Part shown: one piece after another, positions 61,149-64,000 of the stretch
Layout: each line of letters opens with the position of its first letter
How positions within the stretch are numbered: position 1 is the first letter of the stretch
Assembly (NCBI RefSeq): GCF_004123835.1
Contig: NZ_MZMU01000001.1
Location: 1 to 64,000 of the forward strand
Direction: 5' to 3'
Length of the DNA stretch: 64,000 bases
Source: Rhizobium leguminosarum
Lineage (GTDB): Bacteria; Pseudomonadota; Alphaproteobacteria; Rhizobiales; Rhizobiaceae
Position numbers and translations under genes: made by a program
The notes under the pieces: generated by a model
What the model saw: only the letters and a program-made list of their open reading frames with translations
What the model was told of the DNA's origin: nothing
The model's database searches: none

Positions 61149-61430
61149 TCACACGTAGCGGAAGACGCCGATGGCGTAGACCACGGAGATGGCAAGAGCC
61201 CACCACAGGTTGGGCCCACCGAGCCCAAGCCATGCAAGATGAATGAAAGCGCTGCCCAGCAGCGAAATGAAGAGCCGGTCGCCGCGCGTCGTCTCGAAAC
61301 GCAGCACGCCCGTGCGCGGCGAGCCACCCGGCGAAAAATATTCCCAGACACTCATGGCGATCAGAAGCGCCAGGATCGTCAGGAAGAACAGCGTCGTCGG
61401 CAGCGTCCAGGCCATCCAGGAAAAATTCAT
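61149..61430 (-). CDS. glpU: Small membrane protein of the glycerol importer (DUF2160)
   Basis: A 93-residue protein with three hydrophobic segments (TTLFFLTILALLIAMSVWEY; GDRLFISLLGSAFIHLAWLG; ALAISVVYAIGVFRYV). This DUF2160-type protein is found between the permease and binding-protein genes of glycerol importers; its exact role in transport is unclear. Thirteen bases separate it from glpQ. Confidence 0.88.
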   Translation of the reverse strand: MNFSWMAWTLPTTLFFLTILALLIAMSVWEYFSPGGSPRTGVLRFETTRGDRLFISLLGSAFIHLAWLGLGGPNLWWALAISVVYAIGVFRYV

Positions 61431-61443
61431 GACCGTGTCCTCC

Positions 61444-62265
<822 letters not shown>

Positions 62266-62280
62266 ATCTCGCCCTCCCTT

Positions 62281-63147
62281 TCAGCTCGCGTCGTCGCTGC
62301 TGGTCATCACGGTGTAGAACACCCACGAGAGCAGCAGGATAATCAGGAAGTAGATGATCGACATTGCCGCCGCCGGGCCAAGATCGAACTGGCCGACTGC
62401 CGTCTTCACGAGGTCGATGGAAAGGAAGGTCGTCGAGTTGCCAGGCCCGCCGCCGGTGACGACGAAAGGCTCGGTATAGATCATGAAACTGTCCATGAAG
62501 CGCAGGAGGACGGCGATCAGCAGCACCCGCTTCATCTTCGGCAGCTGAATGTAGCGGAAGACGGACCAGCGCGAGGCGCCGTCGATCTTGGCGGCCTGGT
62601 AATAGGCATCCGGGATCGAGACCAGGCCGGCATAGCAAAGCAGCACGACGAGGCTTGTCCAGTGCCAGACGTCCATGACGATGACGGTCACCCAGGCATC
62701 GATGGGATCGCGGACATAATTATAGTCGAGGCCGATCGCTTCGAGGGTGTGGCCGAGCAGGCCGATATCGACGCGTCCGAAAACCTGCCAGATGGTCCCG
62801 ACGACATTCCACGGAATGAGCAGCGGCAGCGCCATCAATACCAGGCAGACGGGAACACCCGGTCCTGATTTCGGCATATTGAGCGCGATGAAGATGCCAA
62901 GCGGAATCTCCAGCGCCAGAATGATGAAGGAGAACAGCAGATTGCGCTCGAGCGATTCCCAGAAACGATCGGAATGCAGGGTCTGGACGAACCAGTCGGT
63001 GCCGGCCCAGAAGAATTCGTTGTTGCCGAACGTATCCTGCACCGAATAGTTGACGACGGTCATCAGCGGGATGACGGCCGAAAACGCCACGAGCAGCAGC
63101 ACCGGCAGGACCAGAAACCAGGCTTTGTTATTCCACGTCTTCTGCAT
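62281..63147 (-). CDS. glpP: Glycerol ABC transporter permease
   Basis: A 288-residue MalF-type membrane protein (MQKTWNNKAWFLVLPVLLLV) with six segments and the coupling loop PDAYYQAAKIDGASRWSVFR. It begins 3 bases after the end of glpT and forms the channel with GlpQ. Confidence 0.92.
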   Translation of the reverse strand: MQKTWNNKAWFLVLPVLLLVAFSAVIPLMTVVNYSVQDTFGNNEFFWAGTDWFVQTLHSDRFWESLERNLLFSFIILALEIPLGIFIALNMPKSGPGVPVCLVLMALPLLIPWNVVGTIWQVFGRVDIGLLGHTLEAIGLDYNYVRDPIDAWVTVIVMDVWHWTSLVVLLCYAGLVSIPDAYYQAAKIDGASRWSVFRYIQLPKMKRVLLIAVLLRFMDSFMIYTEPFVVTGGGPGNSTTFLSIDLVKTAVGQFDLGPAAAMSIIYFLIILLLSWVFYTVMTSSDDAS

Positions 63148-63150
63148 GGC

Positions 63151-64000
63151 TCAGGCCTCCCTGCCGACACGCCAACTGTCGGCGTAGATGCTGATGGCGG
63201 ACGGATCGAAGGTGACGCGAGCGTCCGCGGGAATGTCGGCGTCTTCAGGCACGACGATGGCAATCGGCTGGCCGGCGAAACGGGCACGCACGATCTTCTG
63301 CCGGCCAATATCCTCGACCTTGCTGACCGTGACCGGCATGCCCTCCCGTCCGAGGCGAATGAATTCGGGGCGGATGCCGAGTTCGGTTTTGGTCGTGCCT
63401 AATGTCTTCGGCGCGTAATCGAGAGTCAGGGTTTCGTCTCCGACCTTGACGGCGCTGCCCTCGATCCTGGCCGGCATGAAATTCATACCCGGCGAACCGA
63501 TGAAATAGCCGACGAAGGTGTGGCTCGGCCGCTCGAAAAGCTCGGCCGGCGTGCCGATCTGGACGATCTGGCCATCATACATGACAACGACCTTTTCGGC
63601 GAAGGTCAGCGCTTCCGTCTGGTCGTGCGTAACATAGACCATGGTGAAGCCGAATTGCTTGTGCAGCCGCTTCAGCTGCGAACGCAGCACCCATTTCATA
63701 TGCGGGTCGATGACGGTCAAAGGCTCGTCGAACAGGATGGCGTTGACGTCATTGCGCACCAGCCCGCGGCCGAGCGAGATCTTCTGCTTCTGGTCGGCGG
63801 TCAGGCCCTGCGCCTTGCGCCTGGCCCAGCTGGCAAGGTCGATCATTTCGAGGATGTCGCGGACACGCCGGTCGACATCCGCTTCGGCCACACCGCGGTT
63901 GCGCAGGGGAAAGGCGAGATTGTCGTAGACGGTCATCGTGTCGTAAATAACGGGAAACTGGAAGACCTGTGCGATGTTGCGGCTCTGCGTCGAAAGGTTC
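63151..64000 (-). CDS. glpT: Glycerol ABC transporter ATP-binding protein (5' end outside window)
   Basis: The frame is open to the window edge: upstream of the Met at 63936 it reads TQSRNIAQVFQFPVIYDT, which holds the Q loop, so the gene continues beyond 64000 and lacks Walker A here. Walker B is AILFDEPLTVIDPHMKW, the switch is YVTHDQTEALTF, and a TOBE domain follows. The signature region reads GLTADQKQKISLGRGLVR instead of LSGGQ, a degenerate form that suggests asymmetric nucleotide sites with a partner ATPase (GlpS) expected just upstream. Confidence 0.9.
   Translation of the reverse strand, partial: NLSTQSRNIAQVFQFPVIYDTMTVYDNLAFPLRNRGVAEADVDRRVRDILEMIDLASWARRKAQGLTADQKQKISLGRGLVRNDVNAILFDEPLTVIDPHMKWVLRSQLKRLHKQFGFTMVYVTHDQTEALTFAEKVVVMYDGQIVQIGTPAELFERPSHTFVGYFIGSPGMNFMPARIEGSAVKVGDETLTLDYAPKTLGTTKTELGIRPEFIRLGREGMPVTVSKVEDIGRQKIVRARFAGQPIAIVVPEDADIPADARVTFDPSAISIYADSWRVGREA

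Overview
The window is high-GC DNA of a Rhizobium-like alphaproteobacterium. The grounds are the codon and base composition, a glycerol-uptake operon in the order described for Rhizobium leguminosarum (glpT-P-Q-U-V then glpK), several rhizobial-type intergenic palindromes, and a density of ABC transporters with private regulators that is typical of the large plasmids of this group. No rRNA, tRNA, CRISPR array, intact insertion sequence, replication origin or conjugation gene was seen, so whether this is plasmid or chromosome cannot be decided here.

Layout. 1-13.3 kb is a surface-polysaccharide region: the 3' end of a beta-helix/RTX secreted protein; a leftward pair (O-antigen-ligase-type polymerase and an exported beta-helix protein); then, rightward after a 0.6 kb gap, three glycosyltransferases, a chain-length regulator/tyrosine autokinase, and gmd-fcl for GDP-L-fucose. 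13.3-16.5 kb holds a cysteine-cluster protein, a methyltransferase and an alpha/beta-hydrolase fused to a LuxR helix-turn-helix. 16.8-25.1 kb is a sugar-catabolic unit: ABC importer, GH2 glycosidase and a divergent LacI repressor with a clear operator. 25.2-33.7 kb is mixed: an AAA ATPase, a carboxymuconolactone-decarboxylase-type protein with a divergent LysR regulator, an L,D-transpeptidase, an FGGY pentulose kinase beside a dead short-chain dehydrogenase, a Pcm/membrane fusion, a DUF421 protein and a GntR regulator.

33.8-45.5 kb is a divergent catabolic locus. A five-gene oligopeptide-type ABC importer and a DUF1537 acid-sugar kinase run left; a DapA/NanA-type aldolase, a BNR-propeller protein, an iron-type alcohol dehydrogenase and a PdxA-type dehydrogenase run right. 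The DUF1537/PdxA pairing points to four-carbon acid sugars, but this combination is not one I recognise and it is the best candidate for an undescribed pathway.

45.6-48.5 kb contains two toxin-antitoxin pairs (Phd/VapC and Xre/RES), each preceded by a long perfect palindrome, and a stand-alone alanyl-tRNA-synthetase catalytic-domain homologue whose start region looks frameshifted. 48.5-52.7 kb has an SsuABC/TauABC-like importer, a VOC protein and an AraC regulator. 53.0-57.7 kb is a ribose-type importer with two permeases. 57.7-64.0 kb is glpK and the glycerol importer, cut by the window edge inside glpT.

A recurring structural theme: in four separate ABC operons the substrate-binding-protein gene is followed within 6-34 bases by one or two perfect stem-loops without a T tract, placed before the next gene of the operon. 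This is what one expects of elements that keep binding-protein expression above that of the rest of the operon.
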